A DNA stretch of 64,000 nucleotides from Aliidiomarina sedimenti (GTDB taxonomy: Bacteria > Pseudomonadota > Gammaproteobacteria > Enterobacterales > Alteromonadaceae). How positions within the stretch are numbered: the first letter of the stretch is position 1; each line of letters begins with the position of its first letter. The notes beneath the pieces were generated by a model. It made no database searches. It was not told where the DNA came from and saw only the letters and a program-made list of their open reading frames with translations. This document shows, one piece after another, positions 1 through 9,265 of this stretch. A program made the translations under genes and the position numbers. The DNA lies in NCBI RefSeq assembly GCF_003986955.1, contig NZ_PIPN01000001.1:310001-374000 (forward strand). Reading direction: 5' to 3'.

Positions 1-396
1 AAACGTCTAAAAGGAAAGATACCACTGGATCAGGTTCAGTCGTTCGGTGACATCAAAGAGCATCTAAACCAGTTGGTTTTCAAAGGTTTTGTCAGCGAAT
101 TTGGCCAGGCGCGGCTGACTGATATTGAACGTTATCTGAAGGCATTGAAATACCGGCAGGAAAAACTACCGGTTGACCCCAACCGCGACCGGTTACGCAT
201 GCTGACCATGCAAAAGCTGGAGCAGGCCTGGCAGGCTAAATTAAATAAAGTAGCGGCAGGGGACACCCCTTCAGTCGACTTACTTGAGTTTCGCTGGATG
301 CTGGAAGAACTGAGGGTGTCGTTATTTGCGCAGCAGCTTGGAACCGCGTATCCGGTTTCGGAGCAGCGCTTACGTCAGACTCTGGAGAGTTTTTAG
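1..396 (+). CDS. hrpA: ATP-dependent RNA helicase HrpA, C-terminal end (5' part outside window)
   Basis: The frame is open from base 1 and gives 131 residues before a TAG stop. The ending, with FRWMLEELRVS and FAQQLGTAYP, is the hallmark of the DUF3418 domain that closes HrpA proteins. The DEAH helicase core lies upstream of the window and cannot be judged. Members of the family unwind RNA and act in ribosome and mRNA metabolism in the cytoplasm. The gene runs towards the leftward grxA, and a shared hairpin terminator lies between the two. Family assignment is from recalled similarity of the tail only. Confidence 0.85.
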   Translation, partial: KRLKGKIPLDQVQSFGDIKEHLNQLVFKGFVSEFGQARLTDIERYLKALKYRQEKLPVDPNRDRLRMLTMQKLEQAWQAKLNKVAAGDTPSVDLLEFRWMLEELRVSLFAQQLGTAYPVSEQRLRQTLESF

Positions 397-433
397 GTGG
401 CAGTACCGGCGTTTATCGGTGCGTCAGATAAAC

Positions 434-462
434 AAAAGGCAGACGCTAAACGTCTGCCTTTT
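434..462. terminator. Bidirectional intrinsic terminator between hrpA and grxA
   Basis: A perfect 12-bp inverted repeat (AAAAGGCAGACG and CGTCTGCCTTTT) encloses a CTAAA loop. The A run on one side and the T run on the other let it stop transcription from hrpA rightward and from grxA leftward. Confidence 0.85.
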
Positions 463-533
463 GTCCGCACTGGTGAAAATGCTCTCTCACCAACTACTCT
501 CACTCACTCTTAACTTATCGGTACCAACGGCGC

Positions 534-803
534 TTATGCAGACTGATACAGACCAAGGTTCTCACGCGCATAGGCTTCGAACTCAGTGCAGCCGCCAATA
601 TGTTGCTCGTCGACGAAAATCTGTGGCACCGTTAATACAGGTTTGCCTACGGTTTTCTCTAAATCAGCTTTGCTGATGCCTTCGGCGTGGATATCGACGT
701 ATCTAAACTCGAAATCATCGCGTTCTTCGCTTAATTGTTCGGCGATTTGTTTAGCCCGAACACAAAAAGGGCACGCGGGGCGACCGAAAATTACAGTTAA
801 CAT
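534..803 (-). CDS. grxA: Glutaredoxin 1
   Basis: An 89-residue glutaredoxin that is probably GrxA, the dithiol electron donor for class Ia ribonucleotide reductase. The active site CPFC lies near residue 11-14, and the TVPQIF segment with the following GG form the glutathione-binding part of the fold. The open frame reaches further upstream, but the ATG at 801-803 is chosen because family members begin just before IFGR and a GGGAG ribosome site precedes it at good spacing. It sits downstream of nrdA-nrdB-yfaE on the same strand, which fits delivery of electrons to NrdA. A 137-bp gap from yfaE means it may have its own promoter. Confidence 0.92.
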   Translation of the reverse strand: MLTVIFGRPACPFCVRAKQIAEQLSEERDDFEFRYVDIHAEGISKADLEKTVGKPVLTVPQIFVDEQHIGGCTEFEAYARENLGLYQSA

Positions 804-940
804 AATGACTCCCAAATTTGATGGATAAAACGAATCTGACTGACGCCAGTATGCCAAAGGTCGCTATGTAAGGAAAACTGATTAATACGATTTGTTTAAT
901 CACTTTTATCTATATAGCCTTAACAACGGCGTTTACCAGC

Positions 941-1204
941 TCAGTGTTCTAACTCAAGATCACTGGTGGCAATGCAGACACAGGGCAGAATATCGCCCGG
1001 GCGAACATATGCCAATGGTTCTGTTATGTAGGCAACCTGCCCGGAAATCAAGTGGCTTCGGCACGCGCCGCAGAATCCATTGCGGCAGTGGAAGTGAGTC
1101 TCAAGGCCAGCCTGCTCCATTGACTGCAGCAAGCTGTCCTTATTCTGCGCCGGTACCTCGAACAATGGTTCACCGTTCACCTTGACGCGCAATGGCTTAC
1201 TCAT
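941..1204 (-). CDS. yfaE: 2Fe-2S ferredoxin YfaE, ribonucleotide reductase maintenance
   Basis: An 87-residue plant-type 2Fe-2S ferredoxin. The cluster ligands are visible as CRNGFCGAC near residues 40-48 and a later cysteine in the LPCVC segment. In E. coli the homologue YfaE regenerates the diferric-tyrosyl cofactor of NrdB. It starts 15 bp after the nrdB stop, so it is very likely the third gene of an nrdA-nrdB-yfaE operon. No strong ribosome site precedes the ATG, consistent with some translational coupling to nrdB. Confidence 0.93.
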   Translation of the reverse strand: MSKPLRVKVNGEPLFEVPAQNKDSLLQSMEQAGLETHFHCRNGFCGACRSHLISGQVAYITEPLAYVRPGDILPCVCIATSDLELEH

Positions 1205-1219
1205 GCTGGCAGGTCATAG

Positions 1220-2350
1220 TTACAAGTCGAAATCGCCAAAGTCTGTGACACTGACTTCACTGTCGATTTGTCCGACCAGATAAGAACTGATTTCAGATTC
1301 CTGAGGCGCTACCTGCACGTTGTCAGAGACCAGATATTTGTTCATCCAGGGCAGGGGGTTATTGGTTTGCGAATAACCAGGCTCAAGACCAATCGCGGCC
1401 ATGCGCATGTTGGCGATGTACTCAACGTACTGGCACAGCATTTGTTCGTTAAGGCCTATCATAGAGCCATTTTTAAACAGGTAACGGGCCCATTTTTTCT
1501 CCTGCTCAACGGCAGATTTGAAAATCGCCATGGCTTCGTCTTTCAACTCTTCGGCGATTTCTTTCATCTCAGGATCATCCTCACCATATTGCCACAGGTT
1601 CAGAATATGCTGAGTGGATGTCAGATGAAGGTTCTCGTCGCGCGCAATGAGGCGAATGATCTTCGAATTCCCTTCCATCATTTCGCGTTCAGCGAAGGCG
1701 AAGGTGCAGGCAAAGCTGACGTAGAAGCGGATAGCTTCCAACGCATTGACCGAATTCATGCACAGGAAGAGTTTCTTCTTCAGTTCGCGTCTGGTGACGG
1801 TATAGGTTTCCCCGTCAAGGGTAATGTCACCTTCACCCTGGGTTTGCCACAGCTGGGTGTGGAAAATTAAATCATCGTAGTACTTGGAAATATCCGTAGC
1901 GCGTTCACGGATTTCATCATTCGCCACGATATCGTCAAATACTTCACTTGGGTCACTGAACAGGTTACGCAAAATATGCGTGTATGAGCGTGAATGAATG
2001 GTTTCTGAGAACGACCAGGTTTCGATCCAGGTTTCCAGTTCCGGCAGCGATACAATTGGCAAAAAGGCAATGTTCGGGCTGCGGCCCTGGACTGAATCGA
2101 GCAGGGTCTGATATTTCAGGTTGGAAATGAAAATATGCTTTTCACTTTCGCTCATCGCCTGGAAGTCGACACGGTCACGGCTGACATCGACTTCTTCCGG
2201 GCGCCAGAAAAAACTCAGCTGCTTTTCAATCAGCTTTTCAAAAATGCTGTGGCGCTGCTGGTCGTAACGCGCCACGTTGACTGAATTACCGAAAAACATC
2301 GGCTCGCCTAATGCATTGGTATGAGCCTGGTTGAACGTTGAGTATTTCAT
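1220..2350 (-). CDS. nrdB: Class Ia ribonucleoside-diphosphate reductase, beta subunit
   Basis: A 376-residue R2 subunit, the usual length. It houses the diiron-tyrosyl radical that starts ribonucleotide reduction in NrdA. Visible features include the radical tyrosine in SRSYTHI, the glutamate-histidine iron ligands in SETIH and DENLH, and an acidic C-terminal tail that docks on the alpha subunit. The ATG lies 22 bp after the nrdA stop. The tyrosine and iron ligands are intact, so this is an ordinary class Ia protein and not one of the metal-free or tyrosine-less variants. Confidence 0.97.
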   Translation of the reverse strand: MKYSTFNQAHTNALGEPMFFGNSVNVARYDQQRHSIFEKLIEKQLSFFWRPEEVDVSRDRVDFQAMSESEKHIFISNLKYQTLLDSVQGRSPNIAFLPIVSLPELETWIETWSFSETIHSRSYTHILRNLFSDPSEVFDDIVANDEIRERATDISKYYDDLIFHTQLWQTQGEGDITLDGETYTVTRRELKKKLFLCMNSVNALEAIRFYVSFACTFAFAEREMMEGNSKIIRLIARDENLHLTSTQHILNLWQYGEDDPEMKEIAEELKDEAMAIFKSAVEQEKKWARYLFKNGSMIGLNEQMLCQYVEYIANMRMAAIGLEPGYSQTNNPLPWMNKYLVSDNVQVAPQESEISSYLVGQIDSEVSVTDFGDFDL

Positions 2351-2372
2351 TCTGAGTTAGTACCTGTCTGAG

Positions 2373-4697
2373 TTATATTTTACAGGCGCCACCGGCGCAA
2401 TCGTCATCTTCTTCAATGGTGGCGGTGACCGCTTGCTGCTCTGGTTCGGCTTGACGCGCTTTCATGTCAGCCTGGTTGTCCGCAGCACCGTCGCGGGTAT
2501 TGTGGTAATACATGGTTTTCACGCCAAGTTTGTAGGCATACAGAAGGTCCTGCAGTAGCTGCTTCATCGGAACCTTGCTGCTTTCGAACTTGCCCGGATC
2601 ATAGTTGGTGTTTGCAGAAATGGTTTGATCGACAAATTTCTGCATGATCGCGACCAGCTCAAGATAGCCTTTGTTGTTCGGAATACTCCAAAGCAACTCA
2701 TAGGCGTCTTTAAGATTCTCGTAATCCGGTACAACCTGTTTCATCACCCCGTCTTTCGACGACTTAACACTGATATGGCCACGCGGTGGCTCAATGCCAT
2801 TGGTCGCGTTAGAAATCTGTGACGAGGTCTCTGATGGCATTAATGCAGACAGGGTCGAGTTACGCAGACCATGCGCCTTGACAGATTCGCGCAGGGCGTC
2901 CCAGTCGTAGTGCAGTGGTTCATCGCAAATGGTATCGATATCTTTTTTATAGGTATCGATAGGCATAATGCCCTGAGCATAAGTGGTTTCATTGAATTTC
3001 GGACACGCGCCTTTTTCTTTCGCCAGGTTGTTCGAAGCTTTCAACAGAAAGTACTGCATCGCTTCAAAGGTGCGGTGAACCAGACCGTTGGCGCTGCCAT
3101 CCGAATATTTAACCCCATTCTTGGCCAGGTAGTAGGCCATGTTGATAACACCAATACCAAGGGTACGACGGCCATTTGTGGCGTTCCAGGCTGCCGGAAC
3201 CGGGTAGTCCTGATAGTCGAGCAGGCTATCCAGTGCCCGCACACCCAAATCAGCCATTTCTTCAAAGTCGTCTAATGATTCGATTGAACCGAGATTAAAC
3301 GCTGACAGGGTACACAGCGCGATCTCACCTTCTTCGTCGTTGACGTGTTGCAACGGCTTAGTTGGCAGGGCGATTTCAAGGCATAGGTTGCTCTGACGGA
3401 TTGGCGCAACCTTAGCGTCAAACGGGCTATGGGTATTGGTGTGGTCGACGTTCTGCAGATAGATACGACCGGTACTGGCGCGTTCCTGCATAAATAAGCT
3501 GAACAATTCGATCGCTTTAATACGTTTCTTACGAATGCTGTCATCCTGCTCATACTGCACGTACAAGCGCTCAAACTCGTCCTGATCAGCGAAGAAAGCG
3601 TCATACAGGCCCGGTACATCGGACGGGCTGAACAGGGTAATGTAATCGTCTTTAATCAAACGCTGATACATCACTTTGTTAAACTGGACGCCGTAGTCGA
3701 GGTGACGTACACGGTTCTCTTCCACACCGCGGTTATTCTTCAGCACCAGTAAGGATTCGACTTCGAGGTGCCACAGAGGATAGAACAGTGTCGCAGCGCC
3801 GCCACGAACGCCACCCTGCGAGCAGCTTTTGACAGCCGTCTGGAAATACTTAAAGAACGGAATACAGCCGGTGTGAAAGGCTTCGCCATTACGGATAGGG
3901 CTGCCAAGGGCACGAATACGGCCCGCATTGATGCCGATACCGGCACGCTGGGAAACGTATTTCACGATAGCGCTGGCGGTGGCGTTAATGGAATCAAGGC
4001 TGTCGCCACATTCAATCAGTACACACGAACTGAACTGCCGGGTAGGGGTGCGCACGCCTGACATAATTGGCGTCGGCAGTGAAATCTTAAATTGTGAGGT
4101 CGCATCGTAGAAGCGGCGGATATAGTCCATCCGGGTTTCTTTTGGATACTTAGCAAACAGGCAGGCCGCAACCAACAGATAGAGGAACTGGGCGCTTTCA
4201 TAGACTTCGCCGGTAACCCGGTTCTGCACCAGGTACTTACCTTCCAGCTGTTTTACCGCGGCATAGGAAAAATTCATGTCACGCCAGTGGTCGATAAAGT
4301 CATTCATCTGGTTGAACTCTTCTTCTGAATAGTCCTCCAGCAGATGCTTGTCGTAACGGTTACCTTCCACCATTTTGCTCACATGAGTGTACAGGTGAGG
4401 CGGCTCAAACTGGCCATAGGCGCGTTTACGCAGGTGGAATACGGCGAGTCGGGCTGCCATGTACTGGTAGTCCGGGGCTTCTTCCGAAATCAGGTCTGCC
4501 GCAGCCTTAATAATCGTTTCATGAATATCAGCGGTTTTAATCCCGTCGTAGAACTGAATATGTGATTTTATCTCAACCTGAGATACCGACACATTGTTGA
4601 GGCCTTCTGCAGCCCAACTGATAACACGGTGGATTTTATCCAGATCTAGGGGTTCGCGGACACCATTACGTTTAGTGACTTCGATCGATTGGCTCAT
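2373..4697 (-). CDS. nrdA: Class Ia ribonucleoside-diphosphate reductase, alpha subunit
   Basis: A 774-residue R1 subunit that reduces all four ribonucleoside diphosphates. An N-terminal ATP-cone, starting at about residue 4, gives dATP/ATP control of activity. The catalytic cysteines are seen in FSSCVLIE, SNLCLEI and IALCTLS, the radical-transfer tyrosine pair in MYYHNTRDG, and the redox-active C-terminal pair in the closing CAGGACKI. The ATG is preceded by an AGGTAA-like site. Two NrdR boxes lie 47-104 bp upstream of the start, indicating repression by NrdR when nucleotide levels are high. It leads the operon with nrdB and yfaE. Confidence 0.98.
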   Translation of the reverse strand: MSQSIEVTKRNGVREPLDLDKIHRVISWAAEGLNNVSVSQVEIKSHIQFYDGIKTADIHETIIKAAADLISEEAPDYQYMAARLAVFHLRKRAYGQFEPPHLYTHVSKMVEGNRYDKHLLEDYSEEEFNQMNDFIDHWRDMNFSYAAVKQLEGKYLVQNRVTGEVYESAQFLYLLVAACLFAKYPKETRMDYIRRFYDATSQFKISLPTPIMSGVRTPTRQFSSCVLIECGDSLDSINATASAIVKYVSQRAGIGINAGRIRALGSPIRNGEAFHTGCIPFFKYFQTAVKSCSQGGVRGGAATLFYPLWHLEVESLLVLKNNRGVEENRVRHLDYGVQFNKVMYQRLIKDDYITLFSPSDVPGLYDAFFADQDEFERLYVQYEQDDSIRKKRIKAIELFSLFMQERASTGRIYLQNVDHTNTHSPFDAKVAPIRQSNLCLEIALPTKPLQHVNDEEGEIALCTLSAFNLGSIESLDDFEEMADLGVRALDSLLDYQDYPVPAAWNATNGRRTLGIGVINMAYYLAKNGVKYSDGSANGLVHRTFEAMQYFLLKASNNLAKEKGACPKFNETTYAQGIMPIDTYKKDIDTICDEPLHYDWDALRESVKAHGLRNSTLSALMPSETSSQISNATNGIEPPRGHISVKSSKDGVMKQVVPDYENLKDAYELLWSIPNNKGYLELVAIMQKFVDQTISANTNYDPGKFESSKVPMKQLLQDLLYAYKLGVKTMYYHNTRDGAADNQADMKARQAEPEQQAVTATIEEDDDCAGGACKI

Positions 4698-4743
4698 GGT
4701 TTCTTTACCTGTTTAGCGCTGCCGTCTTTTGGCGAAGTTATTA

Positions 4744-4759
4744 CCACTATATATAGTGT
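4744..4759. promoter_or_regulatory. NrdR box 1 (gene-proximal)
   Basis: The 16-bp near-palindrome CCACTATATATAGTGT matches the NrdR consensus ACACTATATATAGTGT at 15 of 16 positions. It lies 47 bp upstream of the nrdA ATG. NrdR is a zinc-ribbon/ATP-cone repressor of ribonucleotide reductase operons. Its gene is not in the window. Confidence 0.9.
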
Positions 4760-4785
4760 CTAGGTCTGGGTGCTGACTAGAAATT

Positions 4786-4801
4786 ACACTATATATAGTG
4801 T
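4786..4801. promoter_or_regulatory. NrdR box 2 (distal)
   Basis: A perfect palindrome, ACACTATATATAGTGT, identical to the consensus box. Its centre is 42 bp from that of box 1, close to four helical turns, so both sites would face the same side of the DNA. Confidence 0.93.
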
Positions 4802-4818
4802 TTAAGGAATTGCCGGAT

Positions 4819-4847
4819 ATACTAGACCTGAGCGGGGGCTTTCTCAA
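4819..4847 (-). promoter_or_regulatory. Possible sigma70 promoter for nrdA
   Basis: On the minus strand TTGAGA (4842-4847) and TAGTAT (4819-4824) are separated by 17 bp. A start near 4812 would place both NrdR boxes just downstream, in a repressing position. Each hexamer matches only four or five of six consensus bases, so this is tentative. Confidence 0.4.
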
Positions 4848-5012
4848 CCTTAAAATCACCTGAAATCAGGATTTTTCATCTTGCCATTTTTGATTTGAGG
4901 CTATAAGCCTTAGCTGGCGAGGGGTGGAGAGGTAATACTATTTGGTTATTAAAATATCCAACATTATTCTACGAGCAATGCGCTAGAGCGAAAGTATTCA
5001 CTTACATAAAAT

Positions 5013-5687
5013 TTACAATGCGGCATCCGTTAGTTTAAGCAGATCAAGCAGTTGCAGTGCATCTGAAATAGCATAACTGGCCTGCCAGCTATCCGGCTGG
5101 TCATGCTCGGCAATATACCCGTAGGCAGCAAGTACGGTGGTCATTCCGGCGCGGCGGCCGGCTTCGATGTCACGCTCGGCATCGCCGACATACCAACAGC
5201 GGGCCGGATCGACCTGACTTAACTGGGCGGCATACAACAAGGGCGCCGGATCGGGTTTGGCGACTTTAAGGGTATCACCGCAAACCACCGCCGATGACGC
5301 CTGCAACTGGGTAAAATGGGGTAATAGGGCATCGGTAAACTGAGTCGGCTTATTGGTGACAATTGCATATTTGATGGAGGCGCTCTGCAGCCTTGCCAGT
5401 AGCGTCTCGACACCGGCGAAGTAGCGGGTATCACGATGCGGGTCGTCCGCATAAGCCTCTAAAAAAGCCTGTCGTAGCGGAAGCCGGTTATGTTCGTTAA
5501 AATCATCACCAAACCCAAGTTCAAGTAAACCCGTCGAGCCATGCGATGCCACTGGTCGCGCCTGTTGCAAGGTGACCTCAGGGCGCCCATGCGCCGCTAA
5601 AACGGTGTTCAGTGCCCGCTGCAGATCTGGGGCGGTGTCCAGTAGGGTGCCATCGAGATCAAACAGGATTGCTTCTGGCTTTATCAC
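5013..5687 (-). CDS. HAD-family phosphatase (phosphoglycolate phosphatase Gph or MupP-like)
   Basis: A 224-residue haloacid-dehalogenase phosphatase. Motif I is FDLDGTLLDT near residue 10, motif II is the TNKP segment near residue 110, and the acidic motif IV is GDAERDIEAG. The GTG at 5685-5687 is chosen because AGGA precedes it and it lies 4 bp after the ubiG stop. A TTG further upstream would overlap ubiG. In Pseudomonas the phosphatase directly after ubiG is MupP, which dephosphorylates N-acetylmuramate 6-phosphate in cell-wall recycling. Phosphoglycolate is the classical family substrate. The substrate cannot be settled from sequence alone. Confidence 0.85.
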   Translation of the reverse strand: MIKPEAILFDLDGTLLDTAPDLQRALNTVLAAHGRPEVTLQQARPVASHGSTGLLELGFGDDFNEHNRLPLRQAFLEAYADDPHRDTRYFAGVETLLARLQSASIKYAIVTNKPTQFTDALLPHFTQLQASSAVVCGDTLKVAKPDPAPLLYAAQLSQVDPARCWYVGDAERDIEAGRRAGMTTVLAAYGYIAEHDQPDSWQASYAISDALQLLDLLKLTDAAL

Positions 5688-5691
5688 TGAG

Positions 5692-6396
5692 TTAGTCCTT
5701 TTTGCAGTACACAATGTAGTTCACGTCGACATTGCGGTTGCTGAGAAAAAACTGCCGTGACAATGGGTTGTAGTGCAGGCCAGTCATATCACTGGCGCGG
5801 ATAGCATGGCGTTCAGCCATGGCCAGCAACTCGCTTGGTTTTATAAAGCGCTGGTAGTCGTGGGTACCTTTGGGCACCCAGCGCAGCACATATTCAGCCG
5901 CAACGACACCCAACAGGCGTGATTTCAGATTGCGGTTAAGGGTCGAGAAGAACAGTTCCCCACCGGGCTTAACCAGCTTTGCGCAGGCGGCGATCACCGC
6001 TTCAGGATCGGGCACGTGTTCCAGCATCTCAAGGCAGGTAACGACATCAAACTGGCCCGCGTGCTGTTCTGCGAATGTTTCTGCGGTGTTTTGCTGATAA
6101 TCAATGCTGACGCCGCTGTCGAGCGCGTGCAAACGCGCTACGTCGAGTGCTTCCGTACTCATATCGAGGCCAGTCACTTCGGCGCCCAGTTTGGCCAACG
6201 CTTCGCTTAACAAGCCGCCGCCGCAACCAACATCAATCACCTTTTTACCGAACAGACCATTACTTTGAGTTTCGATGTAATTCACACGCAGTGGATTAAT
6301 AAGGTGCAGTGGCTTAAATTCACCGTCCGCATCCCACCAACGCGAAGCGACGCTGCTGAACTTATCAATTTCATTAAGATCCACATTTTGCTGCAT
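5692..6396 (-). CDS. ubiG: Ubiquinone biosynthesis O-methyltransferase
   Basis: A 234-residue SAM-dependent methyltransferase that performs both O-methylation steps of ubiquinone synthesis. The SAM site DVGCGGG is near residue 55, and the family-specific stretch [14 protein letters not shown] lies at the N-terminus. Membrane-contacting residues around KGTHDYQRF are also present. The frame extends upstream, but the ATG at 6394-6396 is preceded by AGGAAG at ideal spacing and matches the usual start of UbiG. It is divergent from gyrA, and the HAD phosphatase follows 4 bp after its stop, so the two are probably co-transcribed. Confidence 0.96.
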   Translation of the reverse strand: MQQNVDLNEIDKFSSVASRWWDADGEFKPLHLINPLRVNYIETQSNGLFGKKVIDVGCGGGLLSEALAKLGAEVTGLDMSTEALDVARLHALDSGVSIDYQQNTAETFAEQHAGQFDVVTCLEMLEHVPDPEAVIAACAKLVKPGGELFFSTLNRNLKSRLLGVVAAEYVLRWVPKGTHDYQRFIKPSELLAMAERHAIRASDMTGLHYNPLSRQFFLSNRNVDVNYIVYCKKD

Positions 6397-6613
6397 GCTG
6401 TTTACTTCCTGTTCAAAGTGAAAATCAACGGCGCACAGTGTACTCAACCTCAGGGTTTGATACTAGCTTTGTGACTACTCAAGGTAATCAGGCTATGGTA
6501 TGCTCACTCGATTAAAACGAGCGTGCATGCGTGGCTTAACCAACTATTCTGGTGCGGTCGTGCAATGTCGATTAGAAGCAAACAAACAACGCTAATTTGT
6601 AGGGAATTTCTGT

Positions 6614-9265
6614 ATGAGCGATCATGCCCAGGAAGTGGTTCCGGTCAATATTGAAGACGAACTGAAGAATTCATACCTGGATTACGCAATGAGCGTAATC
6701 ATAGGCCGCGCGCTACCGGATGTACGCGATGGTCTGAAACCAGTACACCGTCGCGTACTCTTTGCGATGAGCGTGCTCGGCAACGATTACAACAAACCCT
6801 ATAAAAAATCGGCTCGTGTAGTCGGTGACGTGATTGGTAAGTATCACCCACATGGTGATACCGCTGCCTATGACACCATTGTTCGGATGGCACAGCCTTT
6901 TTCCTTGCGTTACATGCTGGCTGACGGACAAGGTAACTTTGGTTCAGTCGACGGTGACAGTGCTGCGGCCATGCGTTACACCGAAGTACGGATGTCAAAA
7001 ATTGCCCATCAGTTATTAGCGGATCTGGATAAAGAGACCGTTGATTTTGTGCCGAACTATGATGGCACTGAGCAAATTCCTGATGTCATGCCAACGCGAA
7101 TTCCAAACCTGCTGGCCAACGGTTCGTCTGGTATTGCCGTGGGCATGGCCACCAATATTCCGCCACACAACCTGAACGAAGTCGTCAATGGTTGTCTGGC
7201 GATGATTAAAAACCCGGATATCAGCTTTGAAGAGCTGATGGAATACATTCCAGGGCCAGACTTCCCGACGGCGGGTATCATTTCAGGCCGCCAGGGCATT
7301 ATCGATGCGTACCGCACCGGTCGCGGCAAAATTTATATTCGTGCCCGCGCCGAAGTGATTGTTGAAGACAATGGCCGTGACACCATTATTGTTCACGAAT
7401 TGCCGTATCAGGTGAACAAAGCCCGACTGATTGAAAAAATAGCCGACCTGGTGAAAGAAAAACGCCTTGAGGGTATCAGCGGACTGCGCGATGAGTCTGA
7501 TAAAGACGGACTGCGTGTCGTGATCGAAATGAAACGCGGCGAGTCCGGCGAAGTCATGCTTAACCATTTGTATCGCAATACCCAAATGCAGGTGGTATTC
7601 GGTATCAATATGGTCGCGCTGGATAAAGGGCAGCCGAAACTGTTCGCGCTGCGTGAAATGATCGAAGCCTTTATTCTGCACCGTCGCGAAGTGGTTACCC
7701 GCCGTACCGTCTATGAATTACGTAAAGCACGTGAACGCGCGCATATCCTTGAAGGTCTTGCCATCGCGCTGGCCAACATTGAAGAAATTATTGAGCTGAT
7801 TAAAGGCTCATCGTCCCCAGCAGAAGCAAAAGCAGCCCTGGTTGCACGTGGCTGGAGCCTCGGTGATGTCGCCATTATGCTTGAGCGTGCCGGTGTTGAC
7901 GCTGCACGGCCAGATTGGCTGGAAGACGGTTTTGGTGTTATTGATAGTATCTACCACCTGACTGAAAACCAGGCTCAGGCAATCCTTGAACTGCGCTTGC
8001 ACAAGCTGACCGGCCTTGAGCACGAGAAGATCCTGGGTGAATACAAAGAACTGCTTGAGCGCATCGCCGAGTACCTGCACATTTTGTCCAGTGCAGAGCG
8101 CTTAATGGAAGTGATTGAAGAAGAGTTAGAACAGGTTAAAGCGGAATTTGGTGACGAGCGTCGCACTGAACTGAGTGCAGCCGCCCATGATATTAACCTG
8201 GAAGATTTGATCGAGCAGGAAGACGTGGTTGTGACGCTGTCGCATCAGGGCTACGTGAAGTACCAGCCGCTGACCGAGTACGAAGCGCAGAAACGTGGTG
8301 GTAAAGGCAAAGCCGCGACGAAGATGAAAGACGAAGACTTCATCGAGCGTCTGCTGGTGGCCAATACCCATGACACCGTGCTTTGTTTCTCGACCCGTGG
8401 ACGGGTTTACTGGATCAAAACCTATCAGTTGCCGTTGGCAAGTCGCGCCTCGCGCGGCAAGCCGATTGTTAACTTACTGCCGTTGGAAAATGACGAGCGG
8501 ATCACGGCTATTCTGCCGATTGGCAATTTTGATGAAGACAAGTTTGTGTTCATGGCAACCCGCAACGGTACTGTCAAGAAAACCCCATTGGTCGACTACT
8601 CACGTCCACGTGCCAGCGGCATTATCGCGCTGAACTTGGCCGATAACGACGAATTGATTGGCGTTGATATCACCGATGGTCAACAGGATATTCTGTTGTT
8701 CTCGGACGCAGGTAAGGTGGTTCGCTTTAAAGAAGAACAGGTTCGCTCGATGGGCCGTACCGCCACCGGCGTACGTGGTATTCGTCTGACCGACGAGCAA
8801 AAAGTTGTGTCATTGATTGTACCGCGCAGTGTGGAAGGGACCGAGAACGAAGGCGCTGTGCTGACCGTGACCGAAAATGGCTTTGGTAAACGCACCATGT
8901 TGAGTGAGTACCCAGCGAAAAGCCGGGCCACCATGGGGGTTGTCTCGATTAAAGTCAGTGAGCGTAATGGTGCGGTAGTCGGTGCGTTGGAAGTGGTTCC
9001 GGGTGAGCAGATGATGATCATCAGTAACCGCGGTACGCTGGTTCGTACCCGTGTTGACGAGGTCTCACTGGTGGGCCGTAACACCCAGGGCGTGACGTTG
9101 ATCCGTACTGCCAGTGACGAGTTTGTAGTTGGCTTGCAGCGCATTGCAGACAGCGATGAAGCCGAAGCGGAAGCTGGCGTGGAAATCGAAGGTGAGGTTG
9201 CCCAGCAGGGTGACACGCCAGCCGCAGACGATGCGACAGAGACAGGTGGCGATGACAATTCATAA
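6614..9265 (+). CDS. gyrA: DNA gyrase subunit A
   Basis: An 883-residue GyrA that breaks and rejoins DNA in gyrase. The N-terminal winged-helix/tower part contains the catalytic tyrosine in AMRYTEVR (122 by E. coli numbering). The C-terminal half has the beta-propeller DNA-wrapping domain with the GyrA box near QKRGGKG. It ends in an acidic tail. The quinolone-resistance region reads [10 protein letters not shown], so residue 83 is threonine rather than the serine of E. coli. AGGGAA precedes the ATG. The 217-bp divergent gap to ubiG should hold its promoter, but I see no clear pair of hexamers. The last codons overlap the start of serC. Confidence 0.98.
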   Translation: MSDHAQEVVPVNIEDELKNSYLDYAMSVIIGRALPDVRDGLKPVHRRVLFAMSVLGNDYNKPYKKSARVVGDVIGKYHPHGDTAAYDTIVRMAQPFSLRYMLADGQGNFGSVDGDSAAAMRYTEVRMSKIAHQLLADLDKETVDFVPNYDGTEQIPDVMPTRIPNLLANGSSGIAVGMATNIPPHNLNEVVNGCLAMIKNPDISFEELMEYIPGPDFPTAGIISGRQGIIDAYRTGRGKIYIRARAEVIVEDNGRDTIIVHELPYQVNKARLIEKIADLVKEKRLEGISGLRDESDKDGLRVVIEMKRGESGEVMLNHLYRNTQMQVVFGINMVALDKGQPKLFALREMIEAFILHRREVVTRRTVYELRKARERAHILEGLAIALANIEEIIELIKGSSSPAEAKAALVARGWSLGDVAIMLERAGVDAARPDWLEDGFGVIDSIYHLTENQAQAILELRLHKLTGLEHEKILGEYKELLERIAEYLHILSSAERLMEVIEEELEQVKAEFGDERRTELSAAAHDINLEDLIEQEDVVVTLSHQGYVKYQPLTEYEAQKRGGKGKAATKMKDEDFIERLLVANTHDTVLCFSTRGRVYWIKTYQLPLASRASRGKPIVNLLPLENDERITAILPIGNFDEDKFVFMATRNGTVKKTPLVDYSRPRASGIIALNLADNDELIGVDITDGQQDILLFSDAGKVVRFKEEQVRSMGRTATGVRGIRLTDEQKVVSLIVPRSVEGTENEGAVLTVTENGFGKRTMLSEYPAKSRATMGVVSIKVSERNGAVVGALEVVPGEQMMIISNRGTLVRTRVDEVSLVGRNTQGVTLIRTASDEFVVGLQRIADSDEAEAEAGVEIEGEVAQQGDTPAADDATETGGDDNS

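Larger units (their letters stand above)
4698..5012. promoter_or_regulatory. 315-bp intergenic region upstream of nrdA
   Basis: No open frame or RNA gene is evident here. The nrdA-proximal part holds two NrdR boxes and a plausible sigma70 promoter. The distal part (about 4850-5012) is AT-rich and follows the 3' end of the leftward phosphatase gene. It contains only a weak CCTG/CAGG hairpin near 4858-4871 with a T run after it on the plus strand, and nothing I can assign. Confidence 0.5.

Noticed and set aside
1268-1870. A 200-codon plus-strand open frame across nrdB
   Set aside because: It lies antisense to a clearly conserved gene and has no recognisable domain, so it is a shadow of nrdB.
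9129-9251. An N-terminal extension of serC into gyrA
   Set aside because: The added 41 residues resemble no SerC, while [10 protein letters not shown] at 9252 matches the family start and has a ribosome site.
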